A stretch of DNA of 64,000 nt, taken from Oligoflexia bacterium (lineage in GTDB: Bacteria; Bdellovibrionota; Bacteriovoracia; Bacteriovoracales; Bacteriovoracaceae). The translations under genes were made by a program, and so were the position numbers. The stretch is taken from contig JADGAN010000015.1 in NCBI GenBank assembly GCA_015231955.1, positions 41,919-105,918 on the forward strand. The letters are read 5' to 3'. Shown here one piece after another: positions 9,082 through 17,569 of the stretch. The notes under the pieces are model-generated. The model ran no database searches. It was not told where the DNA came from and saw nothing but the letters and a program-made list of their open reading frames with translations. Every line of letters starts with the position of its first letter. Position 1 is the first letter of the stretch.

Positions 9082-10497
9082 ATGAGTTTGCAATTTGATG
9101 TAGTAGTGATTGGTAGTGGACCTGGTGGTTATACGGCGGCCATCAAAGCAGCACAAAGTGGTTTTAAAACCGCCATCATTGAAAAATATAAGGTACTTGG
9201 TGGAACATGTTTGCAAGTGGGTTGTATTCCTGCAAAAACTTATTTGTCTACAACAGAGTTGATGGCGAGTTTTCACCATAAAGCAAAGGACATGGGACTG
9301 AATGTTTCCGATGCTCTTTTTAAAGAGATCGATTTTAAAACGCTACAAAAACGAGTAAGTGATGTAGTCCTGAAATCGGAAAATGGCATTAACTACCTTA
9401 TGAAAAAAAATGGGGTGGAAGTTTTTTGTGGGCATGCAACTTTTGTTGATGCTCATACTCTTGCTCTGGCAAATCAAGAAAAAGAGCTAGAGATAAAGGC
9501 AAAATATATTATCATTGCGACAGGATCTAAGCCACTTATTCCTGAACTCTATAAATTGGATGGAGAGCGAGTGATCTCCTCTACTGAGGCGTTAAAGCTC
9601 TCAAAAATTCCCAAGCGCTTAGGGGTTATTGGTGGTGGAGCTATTGGTTTAGAATTGGGATCGGTTTTTTCGCGCTTAGGTAGCAGTGTGAGTGTGATCG
9701 AATACTCACCGCGGATTATTATGGCCTACGATGAAGAGATGTCCAAAACTTTGGCCTCATCTCTCAAAAAACAGGGACTAAAATTTTTTATAAATTCTGA
9801 ATGCATAGAAGTTGAAGGTAAGCAGGAACTTAAACTTACCTTGAAAAATCGCACAAGTGGAGAAATCTCATCTGTAGAGGTGGATACGCTTTTAATTGCA
9901 ACTGGTAGACGCCCTTATACCGAAGGCCTAGGACTGGAAAAAGTTGGAGTTAAATTAAATGCGCGAAAATTTATTGAAGTAGATAGCGAACTTCGCACCT
10001 TTCCTCATCCTCACATCTACGCCATTGGTGATGTCATTGGTGGTTCCATGCTTGCTCATAAAGCAGAAGAAGAAGCAATCGCGGTTATTGAGAGGATGAA
10101 GGGTGAAAAACCGCACATCAATTACGATGCCATTCCTGGTGTGATTTATACCTGGCCTGAAGTTGCTAGCGTAGGGCTTCGTGAAGAGGATGCTAAAGCA
10201 AAAAACATTCCCTATAAAGTTGGCATCTTTCCCTTTTCTGCTAATGCGCGTGGGCGTATCCATGCTGAAACTGAAGGTGTGTGTAAAGTGGTAACTCACA
10301 AAGAGAGTGATCAACTTTTAGGTGTACATTACGTTGGGCCACACGCTTCTGAATTAATTGCTAGCGCAGTCATTGCTCTGGAATTTAAGGCCTCGGCCGA
10401 AGATTTAGCACGTGTTTGCTATCCTCATCCAACACTATCTGAAGTGCTAAGAGAAGCAAGCTCACTTGCTTTTCGAGGGAAAACCATCAATTACTAG
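9082..10497 (+). CDS. lpdA: Dihydrolipoyl dehydrogenase (E3)
   Basis: This FAD flavoenzyme reoxidises dihydrolipoamide in 2-oxoacid dehydrogenase complexes. The N-terminal FAD motif VVIGSGPGGYTAAIKAAQ is followed by the redox-active disulfide in GGTCLQVGCIPAK. An NAD-binding GGGAIGLELGSVFSRLG lies near residue 185, and YAIGDVIGGSMLAHKA binds FAD. The C-terminal dimer interface supplies the HPHPT-type catalytic His-Glu pair in CYPHPTLSEVLREA. At 471 residues it is full length. It follows sucB after 29 nt with its own GAAGGGA site, completing the E1-E2-E3 operon. Confidence 0.96.
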   Translation: MSLQFDVVVIGSGPGGYTAAIKAAQSGFKTAIIEKYKVLGGTCLQVGCIPAKTYLSTTELMASFHHKAKDMGLNVSDALFKEIDFKTLQKRVSDVVLKSENGINYLMKKNGVEVFCGHATFVDAHTLALANQEKELEIKAKYIIIATGSKPLIPELYKLDGERVISSTEALKLSKIPKRLGVIGGGAIGLELGSVFSRLGSSVSVIEYSPRIIMAYDEEMSKTLASSLKKQGLKFFINSECIEVEGKQELKLTLKNRTSGEISSVEVDTLLIATGRRPYTEGLGLEKVGVKLNARKFIEVDSELRTFPHPHIYAIGDVIGGSMLAHKAEEEAIAVIERMKGEKPHINYDAIPGVIYTWPEVASVGLREEDAKAKNIPYKVGIFPFSANARGRIHAETEGVCKVVTHKESDQLLGVHYVGPHASELIASAVIALEFKASAEDLARVCYPHPTLSEVLREASSLAFRGKTINY

Positions 10498-10583
10498 CTG
10501 CTTATGATCGGCCATTCAAGATACTTGCACCCACTGTTATAGTTTTATTATTGAGAGCAAAATAATCACCAGGGAGATCTCAA

Positions 10584-11792
10584 ATGCAGCTAAAGATTGA
10601 GAAGACGCTACAGTTAGAGTGTGGAATAGAGTTGAAAAATAGGTTGGGTAAGGCGGCCATGAGTGAAAATATGGCCGACCACAATAATTTACCCGCAGAG
10701 GAGTTTCTCAATGCCTATGCAAGTTGGAGTAAAGGAGGTGCTTCGCTTGTAATCACCGGCCATGTTATGATTGACCGCAAACATATTAGCGAACCCCATA
10801 ATGTTATTTTAGATGATGAGGTCTCCGACTTAACTGCTTTTCAGAAGTGGGCCCAAAGCGGAAAGGCCAACGGGACATCACTATGGATGCAGATTAACCA
10901 TCCCGGAAAGCAAATTCCCAAATTCATCAATAAAGCACCAGTAGCACCATCTGCAGTTGCTTTTCCTACGCCAATGAATAAGCTATTCAATACTCCTCGC
11001 GCCTTAAGTGAAGAAGAGATCTGGAGGATCGTCTCTATGTTTGCAACAACCGCCAAGCTTGCCAAAGGTGCAGGGTTCGATGGTGTACAAATTCATGGTG
11101 CTCATGGATACCTTGTGAGTCAATTTTTATCCCCCAAACATAATAAGCGTAGTGACCAGTGGGGAGGATCTTTGGAAAATCGTATGCGGTTTCTATTACA
11201 AATTTATCACGCCATTAGAAGTGAGGTGGGAAAAAATTTTGGGGTAGCAGTAAAGTTAAACTCTGCCGATTTTCAGCGTGGTGGATTTAGTGAAGAAGAG
11301 TCTTTGCAAGTGATACAAAAATTAGATCAGATAGGAATTGATTTTATTGAAATTTCAGGAGGAACTTATGAGGCCCCGGTAATGGTCAAAGGAAAAAAAG
11401 AGAGTACACTTGCACGTGAAGCCTATTTTATGGAATTTACCACAAAGGTGAAGAAAGTAGTGAAGACTCCGATTATGCTTACTGGAGGATTTAGAACAAA
11501 AGAGGGCATGGAAGGAGCGCTTGCGGCCAATGTAACCGATATTGTTGGCATGGGGCGACCTTTTGCAGTTTATCCCGATTTAGTTAATAAGCTTCTTGAA
11601 GATAAGAGTTTCAAAATGCAAATTCTACCTAAAAAAACAGGTATAGCTTTTATAGATGCGATTGTTCCCTTGGAGATAACTTGCTATGTACAGCAAATTC
11701 ATCGTATGGGAAAAAAGCTTGCACCAAAAGAAAACGCAAGTGTTTGCTTATCAATAATCCAAACACTTTTAGAGATGAAAAGAAGGAGATAA
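10584..11792 (+). CDS. NADH:flavin oxidoreductase, old yellow enzyme family
   Basis: This FMN-dependent TIM-barrel ene-reductase has 402 residues. Family marks are the N-terminal LKNRLGKAAMSENMAD, the substrate-site HGAHGYLVSQFLSPKHNKRSDQWGGS (a classic OYE signature with its catalytic His/His-or-Asn and a Tyr), RMRFLLQIYHAIR, and the FMN-phosphate region TGGF...VGMGRPF. The short type without a C-terminal FAD domain resembles YqjM/xenobiotic reductases. The substrate cannot be told from sequence. A GGGAG site precedes the ATG. It is followed 2 nt later by the peroxiredoxin gene, so the two may share a transcript and a redox/detoxification role. Confidence 0.88.
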   Translation: MQLKIEKTLQLECGIELKNRLGKAAMSENMADHNNLPAEEFLNAYASWSKGGASLVITGHVMIDRKHISEPHNVILDDEVSDLTAFQKWAQSGKANGTSLWMQINHPGKQIPKFINKAPVAPSAVAFPTPMNKLFNTPRALSEEEIWRIVSMFATTAKLAKGAGFDGVQIHGAHGYLVSQFLSPKHNKRSDQWGGSLENRMRFLLQIYHAIRSEVGKNFGVAVKLNSADFQRGGFSEEESLQVIQKLDQIGIDFIEISGGTYEAPVMVKGKKESTLAREAYFMEFTTKVKKVVKTPIMLTGGFRTKEGMEGALAANVTDIVGMGRPFAVYPDLVNKLLEDKSFKMQILPKKTGIAFIDAIVPLEITCYVQQIHRMGKKLAPKENASVCLSIIQTLLEMKRRR

Positions 11793-11794
11793 CT

Positions 11795-12319
11795 ATGAAA
11801 AAGAAAATGCTCTTGGCCGCCACTCTGTTATGTTCATTGGCGGCCGGATCTCTATTGGCAGGTGAGTTAAAGGTTGGAGATGCGGCCCCACTTTTTGAAA
11901 GCAAAGATCAAGATGGAAAGAGTTTTAACTTAAAAGCTCAAAATGGGCGTTGGACTGTTTTATATTTTTATCCCAAAGCAGAGACCCCCGGTTGCACCAA
12001 GCAGGCCTGTGCTTTTCGTGATTCCATGACAAAAATGCAAGAGGAGAAGATTGATGTCTTTGGCATAAGTAGCGATAGTGTCGAAGAGGTTAAAAAATTC
12101 CAGGAAAAGCACCATTTGAATTTTAAATTACTTGCCGATCCTGATCGAAAAATTATTTCCCTCTATGGGACACAAATGCCCATCATCCATTATGCGAAAC
12201 GCTGGACATTTATTATCGATCCAGAGCTGAAAATTCAGTTTATCGATAAAGATGTGAATGCGGAGAAGGATTCCACTAATGTCTTGAAAAAAATCTTAGA
12301 ATTAAAAGCAATAAAATAG
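11795..12319 (+). CDS. Exported peroxiredoxin, BCP/PrxQ type
   Basis: This thiol peroxidase reduces hydroperoxides. The chosen start at 11795 follows AAGGAG and yields a signal peptide (MKKKMLLAATLLCSLAAGSLLAG), so the mature enzyme is periplasmic, unlike cytoplasmic E. coli Bcp. The catalytic motif YFYPKAETPGCTKQACAFRD carries the peroxidatic Cys (TPGCT) and the resolving Cys five residues later, the PrxQ arrangement. FGISSDSVEEVKKFQEKHHLNFKLLAD and the FIIDP strand are typical of the fold. The protein has about 174 residues including the leader. It follows the flavin reductase gene directly. Confidence 0.9.
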   Translation: MKKKMLLAATLLCSLAAGSLLAGELKVGDAAPLFESKDQDGKSFNLKAQNGRWTVLYFYPKAETPGCTKQACAFRDSMTKMQEEKIDVFGISSDSVEEVKKFQEKHHLNFKLLADPDRKIISLYGTQMPIIHYAKRWTFIIDPELKIQFIDKDVNAEKDSTNVLKKILELKAIK

Positions 12320-12380
12320 CATAGTTTAATACTATTGCCTCTTCTGTTTTATTTATTTTAAAAAAATACGATTTTACGTT

Positions 12381-12407
12381 ACCCCTAATAGTATATCAGG
12401 GGGTTTT
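12381..12407 (+). promoter_or_regulatory. Possible Shine-Dalgarno-sequestering hairpin upstream of the lysine-degradation operon
   Basis: CCCCT at 12382-12386 can pair with AGGGG at 12398-12402, an 11-nt loop away. The 3' arm is the G-rich ribosome-binding site only 4-5 nt before the ATG at 12408. Folding would occlude the site. The stem is short, so a role in translation control is speculative. Confidence 0.35.
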
Positions 12408-13529
12408 ATGATCAAAGAAAAAGTTCAAGCGAGAGTTTTGGTTCTTGGTGCGGGAAAAATTGGCCGTTTAATTGGGTTTTTATTGGCCGATTCCAAAGAT
12501 TACTATGTTTATCTTGCCGATTTGGCCGAACCCGATGATCGTATAAAACAAATCATGCAAGAAACTACACTGGTAGAGATGGTTTCTTTGAATGCCAAAA
12601 ACAGTGATAAGCTCAAATCTTTTATCAAACAATACCAGGTGGATATTATTGTCTCTTCTTTGCCTTATTATTGTAATGCCTCGGTGATCGAGATAGCAAA
12701 AGAGTTGAATTTACATTACTTCGATTTAACAGAAGATACCAAGACTGCTGCTATTGCAGCAGAGGCGGCCAGAAGTAAAAATAGCAGCGGAAAAGTTTTT
12801 ATTCCACAGTGTGGACTTGCTCCTGGTTTTATTAGCATTGTGGCAAACGATTTAATGAAACACTTCACAGAGCTTGAAAGTGTAAAACTACGCGTAGGTG
12901 CATTACCGACCAATATAAGCAACTCGCTTCAATACTCTATTACTTGGTCAATTGACGGACTCATCAATGAATATGGAAATCTTTGTCAATCTATTGAGAA
13001 TTATCAAGAGGTAAAAGTATTGCCCTTAGAGGGGATGGAAGAGATCAAAATTGATGGACTCACCTATGAGGCATTCAATACCTCTGGTGGTGTGGGAACA
13101 CTCGTGGAATCTTACCTGGGAAAAGTTAAAAATTTAAGTTATAAAACGATTCGTTATCCTGGACATGGACAAAAAATGAGTTTTTTGATGAACGATCTGC
13201 AACTCAACCACGATCGTGAAACCTTAAAACGTATTTTGGAAAATGTTTTACCAAGAACTTTTCAAGATGTTGTACTTGTTTATGTAGCGGTTACAGGAAA
13301 ACAAGATGGGCACTTTCAGGAAGAAAATTATGTAAAAAAATTGTACCCCAAGAAAATCAAGGGTATGAGTTGGTCGGCGATTCAAATGACTACTGCCTCT
13401 GGGCTTTGTGCTGTTTTAGATTTGGTGATGGCAAATCCTGGTCGTTATCGTGGTCTGGTTCGCCAAGAAGATTTCTTGCTTGAAGATTTTATTCAAAATA
13501 GATTTGGACAATATTATGAACAAGCATGA
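12408..13529 (+). CDS. Saccharopine dehydrogenase-like oxidoreductase
   Basis: The NAD(P)-binding Rossmann start [18 protein letters not shown] and the saccharopine-dehydrogenase pattern ([22 protein letters not shown], then YFDLTED, then [18 protein letters not shown]) identify the family. The C-terminal domain contains [20 protein letters not shown], typical of the LYS9-like group. At 373 residues it lacks the extra aminotransferase or reductase part of eukaryotic AASS. In this context (aminoadipate-semialdehyde dehydrogenase and DUF1338 immediately downstream) it most likely oxidises saccharopine to aminoadipate semialdehyde and glutamate during lysine breakdown. The substrate is inferred from context. 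The gene end overlaps the next start by 14 nt. Confidence 0.85.
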   Translation: MIKEKVQARVLVLGAGKIGRLIGFLLADSKDYYVYLADLAEPDDRIKQIMQETTLVEMVSLNAKNSDKLKSFIKQYQVDIIVSSLPYYCNASVIEIAKELNLHYFDLTEDTKTAAIAAEAARSKNSSGKVFIPQCGLAPGFISIVANDLMKHFTELESVKLRVGALPTNISNSLQYSITWSIDGLINEYGNLCQSIENYQEVKVLPLEGMEEIKIDGLTYEAFNTSGGVGTLVESYLGKVKNLSYKTIRYPGHGQKMSFLMNDLQLNHDRETLKRILENVLPRTFQDVVLVYVAVTGKQDGHFQEENYVKKLYPKKIKGMSWSAIQMTTASGLCAVLDLVMANPGRYRGLVRQEDFLLEDFIQNRFGQYYEQA

Positions 13530-14976
13530 ATTTGGTAAGAAAATAGTATCTCGTAATCCTGCGACCGAAGAGGTTATTTCCGAGGTTGCATGCATGGAAA
13601 TCGAGCGTGATTATGAGAAAATATTTTTAGCTGCTAGCGAGAGCTTTTATGAATGGAGAAGTGTTCCTGCTCCTAAGCGAGGTGAGATTGTTCGCTTGAT
13701 TGCAGAAGAGTTGCGAAAACATAAAGATAGGCTTGGGACATTAGTCTCTCTAGAGACCGGTAAGTCAAAACGCGAAGGTGATGGCGAAGTTCAAGAGATG
13801 ATTGACATGGCAGATTTTGCTACCGGCCTTTCGCGGATGTTGTATGGGAAAACAATGCATTCAGAACGTACTGATCATCGCATGATGGAACAGTGGCACC
13901 CTCTCGGTGTTATTGGAGTTATTACTGCGTTTAATTTCCCAGTTGCAGTTTGGGCCTGGAATGCTTTTCTTGCAGTAGTCACAGGAAATAGCGTGCTTTG
14001 GAAGCCGTCACCTAAAACACCTGGATGTGCACTAGCAATTAAAGAGTTGTGTGACCAAGTGATGGAAAAGCACGCTCCTGCACATCGAGGCATCTTTTCA
14101 CTTTTTATTAGTGACCAAGATGCAGTGGTAAAAAGAATGGCAGAAGATAAAAGAGTTCCTCTGATCTCTTTTACCGGTTCTACAAAAGTAGGGCAAATCA
14201 TTGGCGAAGCAGTTGCTAAAAGGTGTGGGCGATCTTTATTGGAATTAAGTGGAAATAATGCAGTTATTGTTGATGAGAGTGCCGATTTAAATCTTGCTAT
14301 TCCGGCCATTGTCTTTGGGGCCATAGGAACTGCTGGACAGAGGTGTACAACTACTCGACGCCTGATTATTCATGAATCTATTTACGAACGAGTGGTCAGC
14401 TCTTTACAGCGTGCTTACCAAAAAATTACCATTGGCAATCCTTTAGATGATAAAAATCTGATGGGGCCACTAATCGATAAAGGCGCTGTAGATAATTTTC
14501 TACATGCAATTAGATCCGTAGAAAATGTTGGAGGCAAAATTTTATTTGGAGGAAAGTCTATCCCTGGAGTTGGATACTTTGTAGAACCGACACTAGTGGA
14601 GGCACAAAATCACTGGGACATTGTACAGCAAGAGACTTTTGCTCCCATCTTGTATGTGATGAAGTATCAAGAATTTGCTGAGGCCCTACGAATGCAGAAC
14701 CATTCTGCCTATGGTTTATCATCATCACTCTTCACGACAAATATAGCACGTGCCGAACTTTTTCTTTCTTCACGCGGTAGCGATTGTGGAATTGCCAATA
14801 TCAATATCGGAACCTCGGGTGCTGAGATTGGCGGCGCTTTTGGTGGGGAGAAAGATACGGGTGGTGGCCGTGAGGCCGGATCCGATTCGTGGCAAGCGTA
14901 CATGCGAAGACAAACCAATACTATCAATTGGAGTAAAGAGCTCCCGCTTGCCCAAGGAATTAAATTTCAAGTTTAA
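13516..14976 (+). CDS. Aldehyde dehydrogenase, alpha-aminoadipic semialdehyde dehydrogenase type
   Basis: This is an NAD(P)-dependent aldehyde dehydrogenase of 486 residues when started at [10 protein letters not shown] (13516). The catalytic cysteine is in [12 protein letters not shown], the general-base glutamate in LLELSGNNA, the cofactor-site [10 protein letters not shown] upstream, and [19 protein letters not shown] is the oxyanion/nucleotide region. The [13 protein letters not shown] signature and the [25 protein letters not shown]-terminus are those of the ALDH7/AmaB group, which oxidises aminoadipate semialdehyde (or its cyclic form). It overlaps the saccharopine dehydrogenase gene by 14 nt, so the two are translationally coupled. 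Its product, 2-aminoadipate, would feed the downstream DUF1338 enzyme after transamination. Confidence 0.88.
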   Translation: MNKHEFGKKIVSRNPATEEVISEVACMEIERDYEKIFLAASESFYEWRSVPAPKRGEIVRLIAEELRKHKDRLGTLVSLETGKSKREGDGEVQEMIDMADFATGLSRMLYGKTMHSERTDHRMMEQWHPLGVIGVITAFNFPVAVWAWNAFLAVVTGNSVLWKPSPKTPGCALAIKELCDQVMEKHAPAHRGIFSLFISDQDAVVKRMAEDKRVPLISFTGSTKVGQIIGEAVAKRCGRSLLELSGNNAVIVDESADLNLAIPAIVFGAIGTAGQRCTTTRRLIIHESIYERVVSSLQRAYQKITIGNPLDDKNLMGPLIDKGAVDNFLHAIRSVENVGGKILFGGKSIPGVGYFVEPTLVEAQNHWDIVQQETFAPILYVMKYQEFAEALRMQNHSAYGLSSSLFTTNIARAELFLSSRGSDCGIANINIGTSGAEIGGAFGGEKDTGGGREAGSDSWQAYMRRQTNTINWSKELPLAQGIKFQV

Positions 14977-15002
14977 CCATTACATTGCAAAGGAGTTCAT
15001 GT

Positions 15003-15797
15003 ATGTCTTACAAACAATTGCTCGATCATCTTTGGAGTGATTATTCAGATAGAAACCCCCAAGCAAAAAAAATCCATCAGCTCTTTTTATCCCAAGGGGA
15101 AGCTGTTCAAAATGATCACATTGCTCTAAGAACCTTTAATGACCCAAGAGTTAATATCGAAAAACTTTCGCAATTTTTCCTTGACTATGGTTTTGAAGAA
15201 AAAGGAGAGTATCATTTTACTGAAAAAAAACTTTTTGCTAAACATTTCGAACACCAAGATCCATTGGCACCACGAGTATTTATTAGCGAGCTTTTAACCG
15301 AACAGTTTAGTCCGCGTTTGCAAAAGACAGCTAAGGAGTGTGTCGACTCCATTCCAACACTACTGTTCTCCTCAGAGACGCTCCTCTCCTCTGGGGCCAG
15401 TTGGATGCCATCCTACTCCACTTACAAGAGTTTACTGCAAGAATCTGAATATGCGGCCTGGATGTATGCTTTTGGTTATTGTGCCAATCATTTTACGGTG
15501 AATGTCAATGCACTAAAAGGATTTGGGCAGCTACAAGAGGTTAACGATTTTTTAGAAAAAAATGGATTTGCCCTCAATCTTTCTGGTGGGAGTATTAAAG
15601 GCACTCCTGATGAATACCTAGAGCAATCAAGCACTCTTGCCGATAAGATAGATGTCCTCTTTAAAGAAGGCACCTACCGCATTCCGTTTTGCTATTATGA
15701 ATTTGCCAAACGTTATCCATTGCCTAATGGCAAACTTTATAGTGGATTTGTGGCCACCTCTGCTGATAAAATTTTTGAAAGCACCAATTCTAGATAG
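15003..15797 (+). CDS. DUF1338-family protein (2-oxoadipate dioxygenase/decarboxylase-like)
   Basis: The protein has 264 residues and starts at the ATG after CAAAGGAG. It matches the DUF1338 family, whose characterised members (HglS/YdcJ and plant homologues) are Fe(II) enzymes that convert 2-oxoadipate to 2-hydroxyglutarate late in lysine catabolism. Expected active-site residues are visible: H39 and R43 in QNDHIALRTF, a second His in YCANHFTVNVN, and a Glu in CYYEFAKRYP. The fold is a doubled VOC-like arrangement. It is the short form, without the extra domain of the roughly 460-residue Pseudomonas type. It closes the predicted lysine-degradation unit, 26 nt after the dehydrogenase. Activity is inferred from family and context. 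Confidence 0.82.
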   Translation: MSYKQLLDHLWSDYSDRNPQAKKIHQLFLSQGEAVQNDHIALRTFNDPRVNIEKLSQFFLDYGFEEKGEYHFTEKKLFAKHFEHQDPLAPRVFISELLTEQFSPRLQKTAKECVDSIPTLLFSSETLLSSGASWMPSYSTYKSLLQESEYAAWMYAFGYCANHFTVNVNALKGFGQLQEVNDFLEKNGFALNLSGGSIKGTPDEYLEQSSTLADKIDVLFKEGTYRIPFCYYEFAKRYPLPNGKLYSGFVATSADKIFESTNSR

Positions 15798-15808
15798 ATG
15801 ATATGGGG

Positions 15809-16009
15809 TTAGTGAACAATTTTTTGCTTGAAGAGTTTAAATTTTTCAAACAACTCTTCTGCACGTTTTTCTATAAGCGAGACCATTTCCATATATTCTT
15901 TTTCCTCTTGCATTGTTTGCCGAAGCAGATTCATCCCAGCTCCAAAGCTACTGTGCAAAGACATAATATCATGAAATAAATCTCTCATCTCATTGTCATA
16001 TTTTTTCAT
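15809..16009 (-). CDS. 66-residue helical protein resembling an isolated histidine-kinase DHp domain
   Basis: This small gene starts by overlapping the stop of the sigma-54 activator gene (ATGA, 4 nt), so it is surely co-translated with it. The product is predicted all-helical. The first helix contains DLFHDIMSLHSSFGAGMNLL, which resembles the H-box helix of kinases (xHDIxxPLxxI...), with H13 at the phospho-acceptor position and D14 after it. The second helix EMVSLIEKRAEELFEKFKLF resembles the paired DHp helix. There is no ATPase domain, so it cannot autophosphorylate; it could be a phosphotransfer or phosphatase partner of the adjacent receiver (Spo0B/HPt-like in concept). The similarity is by eye and the role is inference. 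Confidence 0.72.
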   Translation of the reverse strand: MKKYDNEMRDLFHDIMSLHSSFGAGMNLLRQTMQEEKEYMEMVSLIEKRAEELFEKFKLFKQKIVH

Positions 16010-17424
16010 AAGTTTGCTTCCTTACCTGTCTGCTTAGAAGAGTGGTTTTGTTGAACAACTTTATCATAAATCCTATTTGAAAAATAGTTCATCTCTCTCA
16101 TGGCATCGCGAGTTCTTCCTCGATTAATATCAATAAATTTATTAATGATAATATTTTTATGATCCTCTAAATACTGTAACAATCCCACGTTTCGAACATA
16201 ATTTAAAACATAATCATTTAATACTGGGTTCTCTACATTATCCTTGAAATATCTATTCTCATTCTTAAGTACAAAATCGGGCAAATCTTCAATATCAATT
16301 CGACCCTTAGGGCACTTAAGCAACAATTCCACAATATCCTCCACATCTCTTACATTCGCGGGATATTGATAATTTTTTAATATCTCCATGGCCGCTGGTC
16401 TAATCACTACACGCCGACTTCCGAGCTTTTTCCTAAAATGATCAATCAACAAAGAGATATCATCCTTTCTCTCTTTTAAAGCTCGCAGTGAAATCACATT
16501 TTTATAGATTCGATAAAAAAGATCCTCTCGAAATTTTCCTTCCTTGACCAACTTCACCATGTTTTCATTAGTGGCACAAATCAAACGAAAGTTAGAGGAG
16601 ACAAGTTTATTTCCTCCTACTGGCATAAACTGTTTTTTTTCTATCGCCACTAAAAGTGCAGCTTGCAACGCCATCGGCATAGTCGCAATTTCATCGAGAA
16701 AAAGCGTTCCGTTATCGGCCAGCTTTAATTTCCCCATCTTACTTTCTTTAGCATCAGTAAAGGCCCCTTTTTCATGGCCAAAAAGCTCACTTCCAAGCAA
16801 TGTCTCGGAAATCCCCTTACAATTTATATGTACAAACTGCCCCTTCTGGCCAATCAAAAATTCATGGGCCGCCTCGGCCAGCAAAGACTTGCCAACACCA
16901 GAAGCTCCCTCAATAAAGATCGGCCTTTTACTAGAGTTGTTTTCAATCAAAAGAGAGTGTAATTGCGCTATGGTTTCTTTATCTTTTGTGATGTAGCGAT
17001 TTTTGATAAAATTTTCAAAAAGATATTCATTTCTTTGAAGAGAAAATTTCTCTATGGTCCTAGAAATTCCCGATAAATCAGCACTCTTAATAAAATAATC
17101 ATTACACCCACAATCATACGCCTTATCGATGAACTTCTCATCATCATAAGAGGATAGTACTACTGTGTAAATTTTCTTTTCTCGAGCGGCCCTTCGGACT
17201 AGATTAAAATCGAGATACTCTGTTCCTAATTTCAGATCGAAAAAAGCGACATCATATCTATTTTTTTCCAAAAGCACTGATGCCTTTTCATTGGTATCGG
17301 CTTCATCAAACATCGCCTTTCCATTTAATGCCTGAATGATACTCAATCTAAAAAGCTCATCATCCTCAAGAATAAGGACTCGTGGTCTATGATTTTTATT
17401 ATCGCTACTGATTACATTACCCAT
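16006..17424 (-). CDS. Sigma-54-dependent response regulator (NtrC family)
   Basis: The N-terminal receiver (about residues 13-135) has the acidic pair in LILEDDE, phospho-Asp in AFFDLKLG and Lys in YFIKSAD. The AAA+ domain shows Walker A GASGVGKS, the sigma-54 contact loop as FGHEKGAFTDA (GAFTGA with D for G), Walker B GTLFLDEIA and the arginine-finger region FREDLFYRIY. The C-terminus has helices ILKNYQYPANVRDVEDIVELLL and then a region rich in charged helices. It lacks an obvious Fis-type helix-turn-helix (the usual GNxxxAAxxLGIxRxTLYRKLK); GRTRDAMREMNYFSNRIYDKV may be a divergent substitute. The start at 17424 is preferred because AAGAGG is well spaced there. It is co-translated with the downstream DHp-like protein. 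Confidence 0.92.
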   Translation of the reverse strand: MGNVISSDNKNHRPRVLILEDDELFRLSIIQALNGKAMFDEADTNEKASVLLEKNRYDVAFFDLKLGTEYLDFNLVRRAAREKKIYTVVLSSYDDEKFIDKAYDCGCNDYFIKSADLSGISRTIEKFSLQRNEYLFENFIKNRYITKDKETIAQLHSLLIENNSSKRPIFIEGASGVGKSLLAEAAHEFLIGQKGQFVHINCKGISETLLGSELFGHEKGAFTDAKESKMGKLKLADNGTLFLDEIATMPMALQAALLVAIEKKQFMPVGGNKLVSSNFRLICATNENMVKLVKEGKFREDLFYRIYKNVISLRALKERKDDISLLIDHFRKKLGSRRVVIRPAAMEILKNYQYPANVRDVEDIVELLLKCPKGRIDIEDLPDFVLKNENRYFKDNVENPVLNDYVLNYVRNVGLLQYLEDHKNIIINKFIDINRGRTRDAMREMNYFSNRIYDKVVQQNHSSKQTGKEANL

Positions 17425-17569
17425 AAGCATCCTCTTTTTTATTGGCCTATAGTTTTCGATAAAATTACTGTGCCAGAGAAGCTACATGGAAATAGCAATT
17501 GGATCAAGATAAATAAGCAGACTGTGTAATTTCTTCTCGTTGCTACATTACCAATCATCTTCCTCGTAA

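Noticed and set aside
9955..10314. 119-codon minus-strand frame inside lpdA
   Set aside because: Shadow of a strongly conserved gene; no start context.
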